64,000 bases of DNA from Marinobacter sp. SS13-12 (GTDB lineage Bacteria > Pseudomonadota > Gammaproteobacteria > Pseudomonadales > Oleiphilaceae). The notes beneath the pieces were generated by a model. The model made no database searches and was not told the origin of the DNA. It worked only from the letters and a program-made list of their open reading frames with translations. Made by a program: the position numbers and the translations under genes. This document shows, one piece after another, positions 44,825 to 52,862 of this stretch (positions are counted from its first letter, which is position 1; every line of letters begins with the position of its first letter). The stretch lies in NCBI RefSeq assembly GCF_030227115.1, contig NZ_JASSUA010000001.1, positions 1,178,001 through 1,242,000 on the forward strand, given 5' to 3'.

Positions 44825-45994
44825 TCAATGGATCCGGCAGTCACTCTCGGGCCTGTCGTAGCCCAGGGTGTCCAGTTCGGAATCGGGATGCAGGAAGCCT
44901 TCCAGTGGTGGCGTCGCAACCAGTCCCTGGGGGTGAACCAGTGGGATTGGCTGGCGGAGTTGCCCGTTCCAGGGGCGGTAAGTCAGCTTGCGGCCTTTGA
45001 AGGCGGCGAGCTGGAAATCATCGGAAAACAGATACTCGCGAATGTTCGAGTGGCCTGCCTTACCGAGCCCGGTAACGGTGGTTCCGATGGAGCGTATGGC
45101 GGCCCAGGCGGCATAGTCTTCGCTGTTCATTTCGCGCCCGGCCAGTTCCCGGAAGCGGTTCTGCAGCTGTGCCGCACCCCATGCCTCAACCACCCGGTGC
45201 CAGGCTTCCGGCCCCATGCCCTGGGTGCCAACCACCGGTCGCGGGAGCCAGGTGTTGAAGGGCACGTATTCCCCGAAATCACCACGCACGTCTGCGACTA
45301 CCACGGCATCGTAACCACTCGCCTGGGTGAAGGTGGGCAATTCTTTGGAGGCCGTGCGGCGCAAGTCCGAATCGAAAGTCCAGGGTTTGTCAGCAATGAT
45401 GTCCAGGCCGAACCGTTTGCTGGCGCGGCGGAAGGCATCTGCCCAGGCTTTGTCTTGTTCGGTTGGGCCGGTAATAAGGAACACGTCCTTCCAGCGCCGC
45501 ATGTTCAGCCACTGGGCAAGGGCATCGGTCAGCATGGCGTAGGAGGGAATGGTATGCAGGAGGTTGGGCCGGCATTCACTGATCCGCAGGCTATCGTCCG
45601 AGGCACCGGCGTTGAACAGTAACGCTTTACCGTCAGCCTTTCTGGCCATCGCCAGCAGTGTGTCTGCGGGAACGCGGGTCACCAGCAGATCAATGCCGCT
45701 CTCCAGCATGCCATCGAGGGCGGCCAGGGCGCCCTCTTCATCGCTGGCGATGACGGACTCAACAGCATACATCTGGTCCAGAAACTTGCCGGTGGCATTG
45801 TTGTCGGCAATCCCCAGCTCGGCCCCGCGCAGGCCGGCGTCTTCCGGTTCCGGAGTGACATTGGAAAGGACCGGGCCCTGGTCGGGCACCCATTGGATGT
45901 AGCCAATTCTGACTTCAACAGCTATCGCTGCAGCCGGAGCCAGTAGCCAGCTACAGAGCACTGACGTAACCAATAGCCTGCCTTTTGAAATCAT
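44825..45994 (-). CDS. pedA1: Periplasmic binding-protein-like component of the PQQ alcohol dehydrogenase locus (PedA1-like)
   Basis: 389 residues from the ATG at 45992–45994 (GAAGG upstream); an ATG at 46016–46018 would add eight residues. A signal peptide (about 1–25, ending AIA) precedes a type I periplasmic-binding fold: VRIGYIQWVPDQGPVLSN, GAELGIADNNATGKFLDQ, IDLLVTRVPADTLLAMA, VFLITGPTEQDKAWADAFRRA. This matches the branched-chain-amino-acid-binding-like proteins annotated with PQQ-dependent alcohol dehydrogenase ABC systems. It heads the leftward unit pedA1–A2–B–C and is divergent from the cytochrome gene. Confidence 0.84.
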   Translation of the reverse strand: MISKGRLLVTSVLCSWLLAPAAAIAVEVRIGYIQWVPDQGPVLSNVTPEPEDAGLRGAELGIADNNATGKFLDQMYAVESVIASDEEGALAALDGMLESGIDLLVTRVPADTLLAMARKADGKALLFNAGASDDSLRISECRPNLLHTIPSYAMLTDALAQWLNMRRWKDVFLITGPTEQDKAWADAFRRASKRFGLDIIADKPWTFDSDLRRTASKELPTFTQASGYDAVVVADVRGDFGEYVPFNTWLPRPVVGTQGMGPEAWHRVVEAWGAAQLQNRFRELAGREMNSEDYAAWAAIRSIGTTVTGLGKAGHSNIREYLFSDDFQLAAFKGRKLTYRPWNGQLRQPIPLVHPQGLVATPPLEGFLHPDSELDTLGYDRPESDCRIH

Positions 45995-46098
45995 GGTTGC
46001 GGCCTTCTCTGTGTGCATTTTTTGTTCTCGCAACCAGCTTAGAGAAGGGAGGTAGCCGTCGAAATATTCAGAAAGTAGGAAACTGGCGGTACTAAAGA

Positions 46099-46148
46099 AC
46101 TATTCTTGGGGCCCACCTGCGGTAATCCCTCCTCAACCTACTACCAAG
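46099..46148. promoter_or_regulatory. Divergent promoter region with shared locus motifs
   Basis: Between pedA1 (leftward) and the cytochrome gene (rightward) lie ACTATTCTTG at 46099–46108, identical to 39607–39616, and TACTACCAAG at 46139–46148, identical to 47743–47752 upstream of the PQQ dehydrogenase. The flanking sequence differs, so these are conserved short sites rather than long repeats. A role as response-regulator sites is inferred. Confidence 0.5.
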
Positions 46149-46278
46149 GAACTAGAACGAAGACGCCAAAGTGGCATTCTGATCACTATGGCGTGTTCCT
46201 AGACTTGGATGAGGTAGCTGGCAATGCATTCACAACAAACAGCCAGCGCACGGGGATTCAAAACAGAGGTATAACAAC

Positions 46279-46707
46279 ATGTCAGTTTCTTTTTCACTAA
46301 AGGCCATGGTTACCGCCGGTTTACTGGCGACAGCAGGTTTGGCCATGTCTCACGGGGATGTCACACCCCAGGAAGTGGATACCGGAAGCCTGCCCGATCT
46401 GGGGAAGGAAGCCCTGACGGAAAACCCGTTTCGCGAAGGTAATGAACACGGTGACAAGCATGCTGAGGCCGTCAAGGTGGGCAAAAGCGGTTACGCAGGC
46501 AACTGCGCGGTTTGTCATGGCATTGAAGCCATGTCTGGAGGTCTGACGCCCGACCTGAGAGAGCTTTCGGAGTGGGACGATGAGTATTTTATCGGACGTG
46601 TCATGAACGGCACAGGGCGAGGCATGCCGTCGTTCAAGGATAATCTGGATCAAACCGCTATCTGGGCCATCAAGACGTACATTGAGTCAGTCCCGCCGCC
46701 CCGGTAA
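46279..46707 (+). CDS. pedF: Cytochrome c550, PedF/ExaB-like
   Basis: 142 residues. A signal peptide (about 1–24, ...TAGLAMSHG) precedes a single class I heme domain. CAVCH (about 76–80) is the heme-attachment motif, and the distal Met ligand lies in GRGMPSFKDNL (about 112–122). The length and the conserved ENPFREGNEHG stretch before the heme motif match the c550 of PQQ ethanol dehydrogenase systems. It accepts electrons from the periplasmic quinoprotein. It is the first gene of a rightward group with the MoxJ/PedG-like protein and the PQQ dehydrogenase. Confidence 0.92.
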   Translation: MSVSFSLKAMVTAGLLATAGLAMSHGDVTPQEVDTGSLPDLGKEALTENPFREGNEHGDKHAEAVKVGKSGYAGNCAVCHGIEAMSGGLTPDLRELSEWDDEYFIGRVMNGTGRGMPSFKDNLDQTAIWAIKTYIESVPPPR

Positions 46708-46757
46708 TAAGGGTGCAGGGTGCTTTTTAATGGCTGGAATTTCCGGGAGATGATTTT

Positions 46758-47690
46758 ATGAAGTCAGCATTTTACGCCTTGATGCTGGTACTGCTGCTTG
46801 TGGGCATCAGCCAGGTACAGGCTCAGCAGTCCCGCAGCCTGATTCCGGACCGAACGCTGGATATTGTTCAGGATTCCGGCTATCTGAATGTTGGCATGTA
46901 CAAGGATTTTCCGCCTTATTCCTACGAAGTGAATGGCGAGGCTCGTGGTGTGGACGCGGACCTGGGACGCCGTATTGCAGAGGGGCTGGGCGTGGAATTT
47001 CGTCCCTACTGGATTATCCCGGATGAAAGCCTGGGTGACGACCTGCGCAACCATATCTGGAAAGGGCACTATCTGGCGAAAACCCGTATAGCGGACATCA
47101 TGATGCGGGTGCCTTACGACAGCACCTTCAAGTACATGAGGGACTCCACCGGTGAAATGATCAACGAGCAGGTGGTTTTCTTTGGCCCCTACCAGCAGGA
47201 GCGCTGGCAGATTGCCTTTGACAACAGCCGACTGGACGGCGTTGAAACGGTTGCGGTGTTTCAGTATCACCCGATCGGTGTGGAGATCGACACGCTTCCT
47301 GCCACCTATCTGACGTCCGCCTTTGGTGGGCGACTGAGGAATCAGGTGCATCATTACAGGAACGTCGGAGAGGCATTCCAGGCTATGGAGCAGGAAGAGG
47401 TTGCCGGCGTGATGGGTATGCGGGCGGAAATAGAGCACCAACTGGCGGCCCATACCGGCAATGGTTTTACCAAAGCCGGGAACGGCTTCCCCGGGATGAC
47501 CAAGCAGGTGTGGGACGTGGGCCTGGCGGTTCGCCATACACATCGAGCCCTCGGATACGCCATCGCAGCGATTGTTGATGGCATGGTCAGATCCGGAGAA
47601 ATGGCAGAGCTCTACGCCAACCACGGACTCTCTTACAGCCGCCCGGGCTATTACGACGAGATTCTCGGCCCCGATGACAATGGGGAATAA
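46758..47690 (+). CDS. MoxJ/PedG-like periplasmic protein of a quinoprotein system
   Basis: 310 residues. A signal peptide (about 1–22, GISQVQAQ) leads into a type II (SBP_bac_3-like) binding fold: LDIVQDSGYLNVGMYKDFPPYSYEVNGEARGVDADLGRRIAEGLGVEF near the N-terminus and a VGLAVRHTHRALGYAIAAIVDGMVRSGEMAELYANHGL tail. MoxJ/XoxJ and PedG proteins of this type are encoded beside methanol and ethanol quinoproteins, and XoxJ is thought to help activate the dehydrogenase. It is 50 bp after the cytochrome gene and ends at an intrinsic terminator before the dehydrogenase gene. Confidence 0.85.
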   Translation: MKSAFYALMLVLLLVGISQVQAQQSRSLIPDRTLDIVQDSGYLNVGMYKDFPPYSYEVNGEARGVDADLGRRIAEGLGVEFRPYWIIPDESLGDDLRNHIWKGHYLAKTRIADIMMRVPYDSTFKYMRDSTGEMINEQVVFFGPYQQERWQIAFDNSRLDGVETVAVFQYHPIGVEIDTLPATYLTSAFGGRLRNQVHHYRNVGEAFQAMEQEEVAGVMGMRAEIEHQLAAHTGNGFTKAGNGFPGMTKQVWDVGLAVRHTHRALGYAIAAIVDGMVRSGEMAELYANHGLSYSRPGYYDEILGPDDNGE

Positions 47691-47709
47691 GGCAATACCC
47701 GCTGTTCTG

Positions 47710-47732
47710 GCCCGCCATGTGCGGGCTTTTTT
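47710..47732 (+). terminator. Rho-independent terminator after the PedG-like gene
   Basis: GCCCGC (47710–47715) and GCGGGC (47721–47726) form a stem with a 5-nt loop, followed by TTTTTT. It separates the cytochrome/PedG pair from the dehydrogenase gene, implying that the latter has its own promoter. Confidence 0.88.
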
Positions 47733-47742
47733 GTGGGGGTCT

Positions 47743-47752
47743 TACTACCAAG
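47743..47752 (+). promoter_or_regulatory. Shared promoter motif TACTACCAAG, copy 2
   Basis: TACTACCAAG is repeated exactly from 46139–46148. Here it lies about 130 bp upstream of the PQQ dehydrogenase start, just past the terminator. Confidence 0.45.
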
Positions 47753-47881
47753 TGATGAGAAAACCTGTTCGGGCGATTAATTGTTGCGATTGCGGGTGAG
47801 GCCAAGAATGGAGTTTAGAGGCGGGAACAATTCCCGGTTCGCTGCACACACTGACAACAAGAGACTTTGGAGAGCGCAACC

Positions 47882-49657
47882 ATGAGATCGAATCCGTTCG
47901 GTAAACAGTTTGCCGCCAGTGCCCTGGCGCTGGCTGTATCACTGGGGGCCCATGCGGTCACCGATGAAGATATCCTGAATGACCATAACACTGTCGATGA
48001 CATCGTAAGCTACGGTATGGGCGTTCAGGGCCAGCGTTTCAGCCCGATGACGGCCCTTAACACAGACAACGTCCAGTATCTGCAGCCGGCGTGGGCGTTC
48101 TCTTTCGGTGGCGAAAAACAGCGGGGCCAGGAGTCCCAGCCATTGATCAAGGATGGCGTCATGTATGTGACGGCGTCCTATTCACGGGCTTATGCGATTG
48201 ATGCGCGTACCGGCGAAGAAATCTGGCAATACGATGCCCGTCTTCCGGATGGCATCATGCCCTGTTGTGATGTGGTCAACCGGGGTGGTGCTCTTTACGA
48301 CGACCTGTTTATTTTCGGCACCCTGGACGCCAAGCTCGTGGCCCTGAACAAGGACACCGGCAAGGTAGTCTGGATCAAGAAAGTTGCGGATTATCAGGCC
48401 GGTTACTCAATGACGGCAGCCCCGCTGATTGTCAAAGGCAAGCTGATTACCGGTGTGTCCGGTGGCGAATTCGGCATTGTCGGCAAGGTTGAGGCCCGCG
48501 ACCCGAACACGGGTGACCTGCTGTGGATGCGTCCGACTGTGGAAGGTCACATGGGTTACGTCTATAAAGACGGCAAGGAGATCGAAAACGGTATCTCCGG
48601 TGGCGAAGCCGGCAAGACCTGGCCTGGCGACATGTGGAAGACCGGTGGCGCGGCAACCTGGCTCGGCGGCACCTATGACCCGGATACCGACTCGCTGTTC
48701 TTCGGCACCGGTAACCCGGCCCCGTGGAACTCTCACCTGCGTCCGGGTGACAACCTGTTTTCATCCTCACGCGTCGCCATTGATCCGGATGATGGCAGCA
48801 TCAAGTGGCACTTCCAGACCACACCCAACGACGGCTGGGATTACGACGGCGTCAACGAGCTGATTTCCTTTGACTACGAAGAAAACGGCAAAACCGTCAG
48901 GGCAGCCGCCACAGCGGACCGTAACGGCTTCTTCTATGTCCTGAACCGTGAGAACGGCGACTTTATCCGCGGCTTCCCGTTTGTGGACAAGATCACCTGG
49001 GCCAAAGGCCTGAATGAAGATGGCAGGCCGATCTACAATACCGAGAACGGCCGCCCGGGCAACCCGGCTGACGCCGATGGTGAGAAAGGTGAAACAGTCG
49101 TTGCCTTCCCGGCGTTCCTGGGTGGCAAGAACTGGATGCCCATGGCCTACAGCCAGGACACCGGCCTGTTCTACGTGCCATCCAATGAATGGTCCATGGA
49201 TATCTGGAACGAGCCGGTTTCCTACAAGAAAGGTGCTGCCTATCTGGGTGCCGGCTTCACCATCAAGCCCGCAAACGATGAATTCATCGGTGTCCTGCGT
49301 GCCGTAGACCCGAAAACCGGTGAGGAAGTCTGGCGCTATAACAACCCGGCCCCGCTCTGGGGTGGAGTACTGGCCACAGCAGGCAACCTGGTCTTTACCG
49401 GCACGCCGGAAGGCTACCTGAAGGCGTTCGACGCCAAGACGGGTGAAGAGCTCTACAAGTTCAATACCGGTACCGGTGTTGTTGGCACACCCGTAACCTG
49501 GGAAATGGACGGCGACCAGTATGTGTCCATTTCCACTGGCTGGGGCGGTGCGGTTCCGCTCTGGGGTGGCGAAGTGGCCAGGGTGGTCAAGGACTTCAAC
49601 CAGGGCGGCACAGTCTGGACCTTCAAGCTGCCGAGTGACCGGGTTGCCGCCAACTGA
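47882..49657 (+). CDS. PQQ-dependent alcohol dehydrogenase, lanthanide-type active site
   Basis: 591 residues from the ATG at 47882 (GGAGAG upstream). A signal peptide (about 1–25, ending GAHA) precedes an eight-bladed quinoprotein propeller. The vicinal disulfide is MPCCDVV (Cys128–Cys129). Metal ligands appear as SGGEFGI (Glu196), GTGNPAPWN (Asn278) and the catalytic Asp of [11 protein letters not shown] (Asp320). Asp322, two residues on, is the extra acidic residue that marks lanthanide enzymes (XoxF, PedH); Ca enzymes such as MxaF have Ala there. The length suits PedH/XoxF better than the longer ExaA. It oxidises alcohols in the periplasm, passing electrons to the adjacent cytochrome. No pqq synthesis genes lie in the window. 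Confidence 0.93.
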   Translation: MRSNPFGKQFAASALALAVSLGAHAVTDEDILNDHNTVDDIVSYGMGVQGQRFSPMTALNTDNVQYLQPAWAFSFGGEKQRGQESQPLIKDGVMYVTASYSRAYAIDARTGEEIWQYDARLPDGIMPCCDVVNRGGALYDDLFIFGTLDAKLVALNKDTGKVVWIKKVADYQAGYSMTAAPLIVKGKLITGVSGGEFGIVGKVEARDPNTGDLLWMRPTVEGHMGYVYKDGKEIENGISGGEAGKTWPGDMWKTGGAATWLGGTYDPDTDSLFFGTGNPAPWNSHLRPGDNLFSSSRVAIDPDDGSIKWHFQTTPNDGWDYDGVNELISFDYEENGKTVRAAATADRNGFFYVLNRENGDFIRGFPFVDKITWAKGLNEDGRPIYNTENGRPGNPADADGEKGETVVAFPAFLGGKNWMPMAYSQDTGLFYVPSNEWSMDIWNEPVSYKKGAAYLGAGFTIKPANDEFIGVLRAVDPKTGEEVWRYNNPAPLWGGVLATAGNLVFTGTPEGYLKAFDAKTGEELYKFNTGTGVVGTPVTWEMDGDQYVSISTGWGGAVPLWGGEVARVVKDFNQGGTVWTFKLPSDRVAAN

Positions 49658-49691
49658 TCTGGCGCAACGCCGATGCTATCTCGGTTTTTCA

Positions 49692-49719
49692 GGGGCTGCC
49701 TTCGGGCAGCCCCTTTTTT
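49692..49719 (+). terminator. Rho-independent terminator after the PQQ dehydrogenase gene
   Basis: GGGGCTGCC (49692–49700) pairs with GGCAGCCCC (49705–49713) over a TTCG tetraloop, followed by TTTTTT. It is a textbook terminator. Confidence 0.95.
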
Positions 49720-49741
49720 GTTGGCACGATGCCGGGTCCAC

Positions 49742-50527
49742 TCAGGCTGCCTGATGGCGGGCTGTCTGGGCAACCGAGTCATTGATGTCTTCGAACAGTT
49801 TGCTGTTGACCTGGCCGATGGGCAGGTCATAGGTAATGGTCGCACCAAATGCTTCGGGGTCGTGCGGGTCGTGACGAACCTTGTCAAAGACCAGTAACCG
49901 GGTTCCCAGATAGAAGCCTTCTTTCAGGTCATGGGTGACCATGAAAATGGTGGTACCCGTTTCCTGCCACAGCTTCAGCAGCAGATCGTGCATATCCTTG
50001 CGAATACCCGGGTCCAGGGCACCGAACGGCTCATCCAGCAACAGTACACGCGGACGCATGATCAGGGACTGGGCGATGGCCAGGCGCTGTTGCATGCCGC
50101 CTGAAAGCTCATGGGGCCATTTGTCGGCCGAGGCTTCCAGGCCAACCGATGTCAGCATCGCGTCCACCTTCTCCAGAGCTGTGCGCCGGGCGCGGCCAAA
50201 CAGTTTGCCGAGCCAGGGCTTCTGCTCGAGTTCCAGGCTCATCAGAACATTCTGGCGTACGGTCAGGTGCGGGAACACCGAGTAGCGCTGGAACACGATC
50301 CCCCGGTTCCGGTCGGGTTCTCCCGGAAAGGCCTCGCCGTCCAGCAGCAACTCGCCGCGGCTCGGGGCTTCCTGCCCCAGCAGCATTTTCAGGAAGGTGG
50401 ACTTACCGCACCCTGAAGCGCCAACGAGAGTACAGAATTCGCCCTGTTTCACGCTCAGGTTCAGGTTCTCCAGTACCACCAGATCGCCATACTCTTTCCA
50501 GAGATTATTTACCGTAATGAAGCTCAT
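49742..50527 (-). CDS. ABC transporter ATPase, probable guanidine (or guanidine-derived) importer
   Basis: 261 residues from the ATG at 50525–50527, whose first base overlaps the permease stop. Walker A LVGASGCGKST (about 33–43), Q-loop GIVFQRYSVFPHLT, signature ELSGGMQQRLAIAQSL, Walker B VLLLDEPFGALDP and the switch His in VTHDLKE are all intact. It is of the NitT/TauT type. The permease–ATPase transcript begins with a guanidine-I riboswitch, which points to guanidine as the signal and probable cargo. No binding protein lies beside it; a suitable one is at 60419–61486. Confidence 0.87.
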   Translation of the reverse strand: MSFITVNNLWKEYGDLVVLENLNLSVKQGEFCTLVGASGCGKSTFLKMLLGQEAPSRGELLLDGEAFPGEPDRNRGIVFQRYSVFPHLTVRQNVLMSLELEQKPWLGKLFGRARRTALEKVDAMLTSVGLEASADKWPHELSGGMQQRLAIAQSLIMRPRVLLLDEPFGALDPGIRKDMHDLLLKLWQETGTTIFMVTHDLKEGFYLGTRLLVFDKVRHDPHDPEAFGATITYDLPIGQVNSKLFEDINDSVAQTARHQAA

Positions 50528-51342
50528 CAGTGGCCTCCTGCGTTGTACCATGGGAACAGCCTGCGGTTGGCAAGTCGCAGACACTGATCGATGACAATGG
50601 CAAGAATGGTGATCCAGATGACATAGGGCAGAATCACGTCCATGGCGAGATATCGGCGAACCAGAAAGATGCGATAGCCCAGGCCTTCGGTGGAGGCGAT
50701 GGCTTCTGCGGCAATCAGGAACAACCAGGCCGGGCCCAGGCTCAGACGCACGGAGTCGATCAGGCGTGGCAGAACCTGGGGCAACACCATGCGGGTAATG
50801 ACCTGCCAGGAGTTGGCACCGAGGGTCTGGATCTTGATCAGTTGCTCGCCGGGAAGTTCCCGCACCCGCTGTGCCACATCCCGCATCATGATGGGTGCTG
50901 TGCCGATAACGATCAGCATGACCTTGGAGAGTTCTCCAAGGCCGAATACGATAAACAGGATAGGCAGTATCGCCAGGGGCGGGACCATGGAAAGCGCTGA
51001 CACCAGTGGTGCGAGGTTTGCTCTTATCAGCGGCAGGGCGCCATTAAGAACGCCCACCACCAATGCCAGAGAAGCGGCAATAGCAACCCCGATTCCCAAA
51101 CGTTGCAGGCTGGCGGTGGTGTCCTGCCACATCAGGTAGTCACCGCTGCGCCGGTCTTCCTGAAAGGCCATGCGGTCCACTGCGGCGGTCATCTGTTGCA
51201 GACCGGGCAACAGTTTGTCGTTGGGGTTCTCCGCCAAGCGCTCCTGGGAGGCAAGGCTGTAGATCAACATGATCAACAGGAAGGGAAGCAGGCCAAGCAG
51301 AGTGGCTGAAACACGCCCTGGGTGTCGGTTGATCATTCGCAT
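50527..51342 (-). CDS. ABC transporter permease, probable guanidine importer
   Basis: 271 residues, with six transmembrane helices and a NitT/TauT-type coupling loop (GEQLIKIQTLGANSWQVITRMVLPQVLPRLIDSVRLSLGPAW, about 165–206). An unusual soluble stretch (SQERLAENPNDKLLPGLQQMTAAVDRMAFQEDRRSGDYLMWQD, about 33–75) follows the first helix, as in permeases found in urea/guanidine carboxylase regions. The start has GGAG in a CCAGAGGAG sequence that is complementary to part of the riboswitch upstream. It is the first gene of a two-gene transcript with the ATPase. Confidence 0.87.
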   Translation of the reverse strand: MRMINRHPGRVSATLLGLLPFLLIMLIYSLASQERLAENPNDKLLPGLQQMTAAVDRMAFQEDRRSGDYLMWQDTTASLQRLGIGVAIAASLALVVGVLNGALPLIRANLAPLVSALSMVPPLAILPILFIVFGLGELSKVMLIVIGTAPIMMRDVAQRVRELPGEQLIKIQTLGANSWQVITRMVLPQVLPRLIDSVRLSLGPAWLFLIAAEAIASTEGLGYRIFLVRRYLAMDVILPYVIWITILAIVIDQCLRLANRRLFPWYNAGGH

Positions 51343-51406
51343 AGGCTATCTCCTCTGGTCACACAACACGGCACGTTCATCGCGGGCAACAGCCTCCCTT
51401 GCGATT

Positions 51407-51519
51407 CAGTCTCCCGGGCTTTTGTCCCGCCGTGTAACCTCCCAGAGGTCGGTAACTCTCGGACCAGCCATCCGGGCTGATGATGGTCATCTGCCCGGAC
51501 CGGAACCCTAGTCACCCAT
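51407..51519 (-). promoter_or_regulatory. Guanidine-I (ykkC) riboswitch
   Basis: Read on the minus strand, the leader holds the conserved ykkC blocks in order: GACTAGGGTTCCGG, a GGGC/GCCC hairpin, TGGTCCGAGAGTTACC, the ACCTC/GAGGT hairpin, ACGG and GGGACAAAAGCCCGGGAGAC. All the highly conserved guanidine-I nucleotides I can recall are present. It lies 65 nt before the permease ATG. Downstream there is no U-tract; instead CCUCUGG inside the aptamer (51448–51442) is complementary to CCAGAGG (51358–51352) overlapping the Shine–Dalgarno, so translational control is predicted. Confidence 0.93.
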
Positions 51520-51597
51520 TGTGTTCATTATCTTCGCCGCACGCCTCGCGGTGTTGTTGTGAACGGATCCTGGTATTAAACCGTCTGTCCAGAGTAG

Positions 51598-51613
51598 TGC
51601 AGGTGGCGTGCCA
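51598..51613 (-). promoter_or_regulatory. Sigma-54 promoter of the riboswitch–transporter unit
   Basis: On the minus strand TGGCACGCCACCTGCA matches the -24/-12 consensus TGGCACG-N4-TTGCA at all but one consensus position, with the exact GG-N10-GC spacing. The predicted start near 51587 precedes the aptamer by about 70 nt. Confidence 0.75.
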
Positions 51614-51667
51614 GCTTCGTGAAACGGGAATAACCAGCGCTTTCAGGCCGATTACCGGCAAAAATTT

Positions 51668-51682
51668 GCGCTATAGCGGTGC
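51668..51682. promoter_or_regulatory. NtrC-like enhancer site
   Basis: GCGCTATAGCGGTGC fits the NtrC pattern GCAC-N7-GTGC with one mismatch. Its centre is about 88 bp upstream of the predicted sigma-54 start. A weaker half-site (GGTGCAC) lies 30 bp further upstream, three helical turns away. Confidence 0.6.
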
Positions 51683-51703
51683 GTGGCGGTTTCGGGTGCA
51701 CTG

Positions 51704-52735
51704 TCATGGATCTCTCTTCGAGAGCAGCGAATGAGCTGCGGCAAGAATTTTTTGATGGCTCTGGCGCTCTCGCCCCGCACCACCGGCAATATGCCCCCAC
51801 TCTGATGGCAGGGCTTCTAGCGAGCCTCCCGGCATTTGTCGGGCGTCACCCTGGGCATCCTCGGCGGTAAAGTAGAGATCTGTGGTGCTGGGCATTACCC
51901 GCGTTGGTACAGTGAGTGTGGCAAGCGCTGCCGTGTAGTCGCCCTGAAACACCGGGTTGTCGCTGATATCGCCTTGCTGCCAGGTGTCCAGCACGGCCAG
52001 CAGGTTGTTGGCGTCCTGTGCCAGGTGATCTTCCTCCCAGAACCGCAATAGTGCCTCGACAGAATCGAATCCGAGCTCGCGCCAGCGCTCATGACGGAAG
52101 AACGCCTGGGAATAGGCCCAGCCGGCATACACCCGGCCAAACGCCCGGAGCCCCTTTTCCGGTGGCCTCCGATAGTGGCCATCCTGAAAAGCCTGATCAC
52201 AGGTCAGGGCGGCTTTAACGCCTTCCAGAAACACCCGGTTATGGGGATAGCAGCGCGCCGTGCAGCAGATGGCCAGCACCGCACGAACCTGTTCCGGAAA
52301 CAGACAGCCCCATTGCAGTGCCTGCATACCGCCCATGGACCAGCCCATCGCCAGGGCAATGCTGGCACCACCGAACACGTCGTCCACCAGGCGTTTCTGC
52401 AGCATCACATTGTCGTAAAGACTGACAGTGGGAAAGCCGGGGCCGGCCTGTTGTCCCCAGGTATTCGATGGAGACGAGGATTCCCCGGCCCCCAGCAGGG
52501 ACGGGATGACGATGCAGTACCTGTCAGGGTCCAGCGGGCTGTCGCCGCCAACCCAGGGTTGGTTGCCCGTCGCTGCACCACCATAGTACGTGGGCAGCAG
52601 GATCAGGTTGTCTTTTGGTGCATTCAGTTCCCCGATCTGGTGGTAGTGCAGGCGGGCAGAGTTCAGGGTTTCACCGCTGGAAAGGGGCAGGTCACCCGCT
52701 TCAAAATCATCTTTAAGCCACTGCTTTACCGTCAT
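51704..52735 (-). CDS. Homoserine acetyltransferase-like alpha/beta hydrolase
   Basis: 343 residues with the MetX-like fold: LILLPTYYGG near the oxyanion region (about 46), DRYCIVIPSLLGAGESSSPSNT (about 70–92), the nucleophile elbow GWSMGGMQALQWG (about 130–142, Ser nucleophile), a late Asp in STTDLYFTAED and the His in EWGHIAGG (about 312–319). The GWSMGG elbow differs from the GGSLGG of true MetX, so an amide or ester hydrolase is as likely as an acyltransferase. It is divergent from glnT over 127 bp; paired divergence suggests a shared nitrogen-related role. The first base of the stop is adjacent to the NtrC-like region. Confidence 0.8.
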   Translation of the reverse strand: MTVKQWLKDDFEAGDLPLSSGETLNSARLHYHQIGELNAPKDNLILLPTYYGGAATGNQPWVGGDSPLDPDRYCIVIPSLLGAGESSSPSNTWGQQAGPGFPTVSLYDNVMLQKRLVDDVFGGASIALAMGWSMGGMQALQWGCLFPEQVRAVLAICCTARCYPHNRVFLEGVKAALTCDQAFQDGHYRRPPEKGLRAFGRVYAGWAYSQAFFRHERWRELGFDSVEALLRFWEEDHLAQDANNLLAVLDTWQQGDISDNPVFQGDYTAALATLTVPTRVMPSTTDLYFTAEDAQGDARQMPGGSLEALPSEWGHIAGGAGRERQSHQKILAAAHSLLSKRDP

Positions 52736-52802
52736 TTCTGGCCTCTCTTCCCGTGCGGTTTCCAGGTTCTGAATCGACCTTTCGTTAATTATATATACAC
52801 GC

Positions 52803-52817
52803 TGGCATGTAAGTTGA
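52803..52817 (+). promoter_or_regulatory. Candidate sigma-54 promoter of glnT
   Basis: TGGCATGTAAGTTGA resembles the -24/-12 element (GG-N10-GA instead of GG-N10-GC), about 46 bp before the glnT ATG. No clear NtrC site is seen upstream, so support is modest. Confidence 0.4.
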
Positions 52818-52862
52818 ATGGCAAAGCTCTAGAAAGAAACGTGCCAGAAAAGAGGAATCAAG

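Noticed and set aside
52836..52856. Sigma-54-like CTGGCACG on the minus strand upstream of the MetX-like gene
   Set aside because: The -24 half is good but the -12 half reads TTTCT instead of TTGCA; too weak to list.
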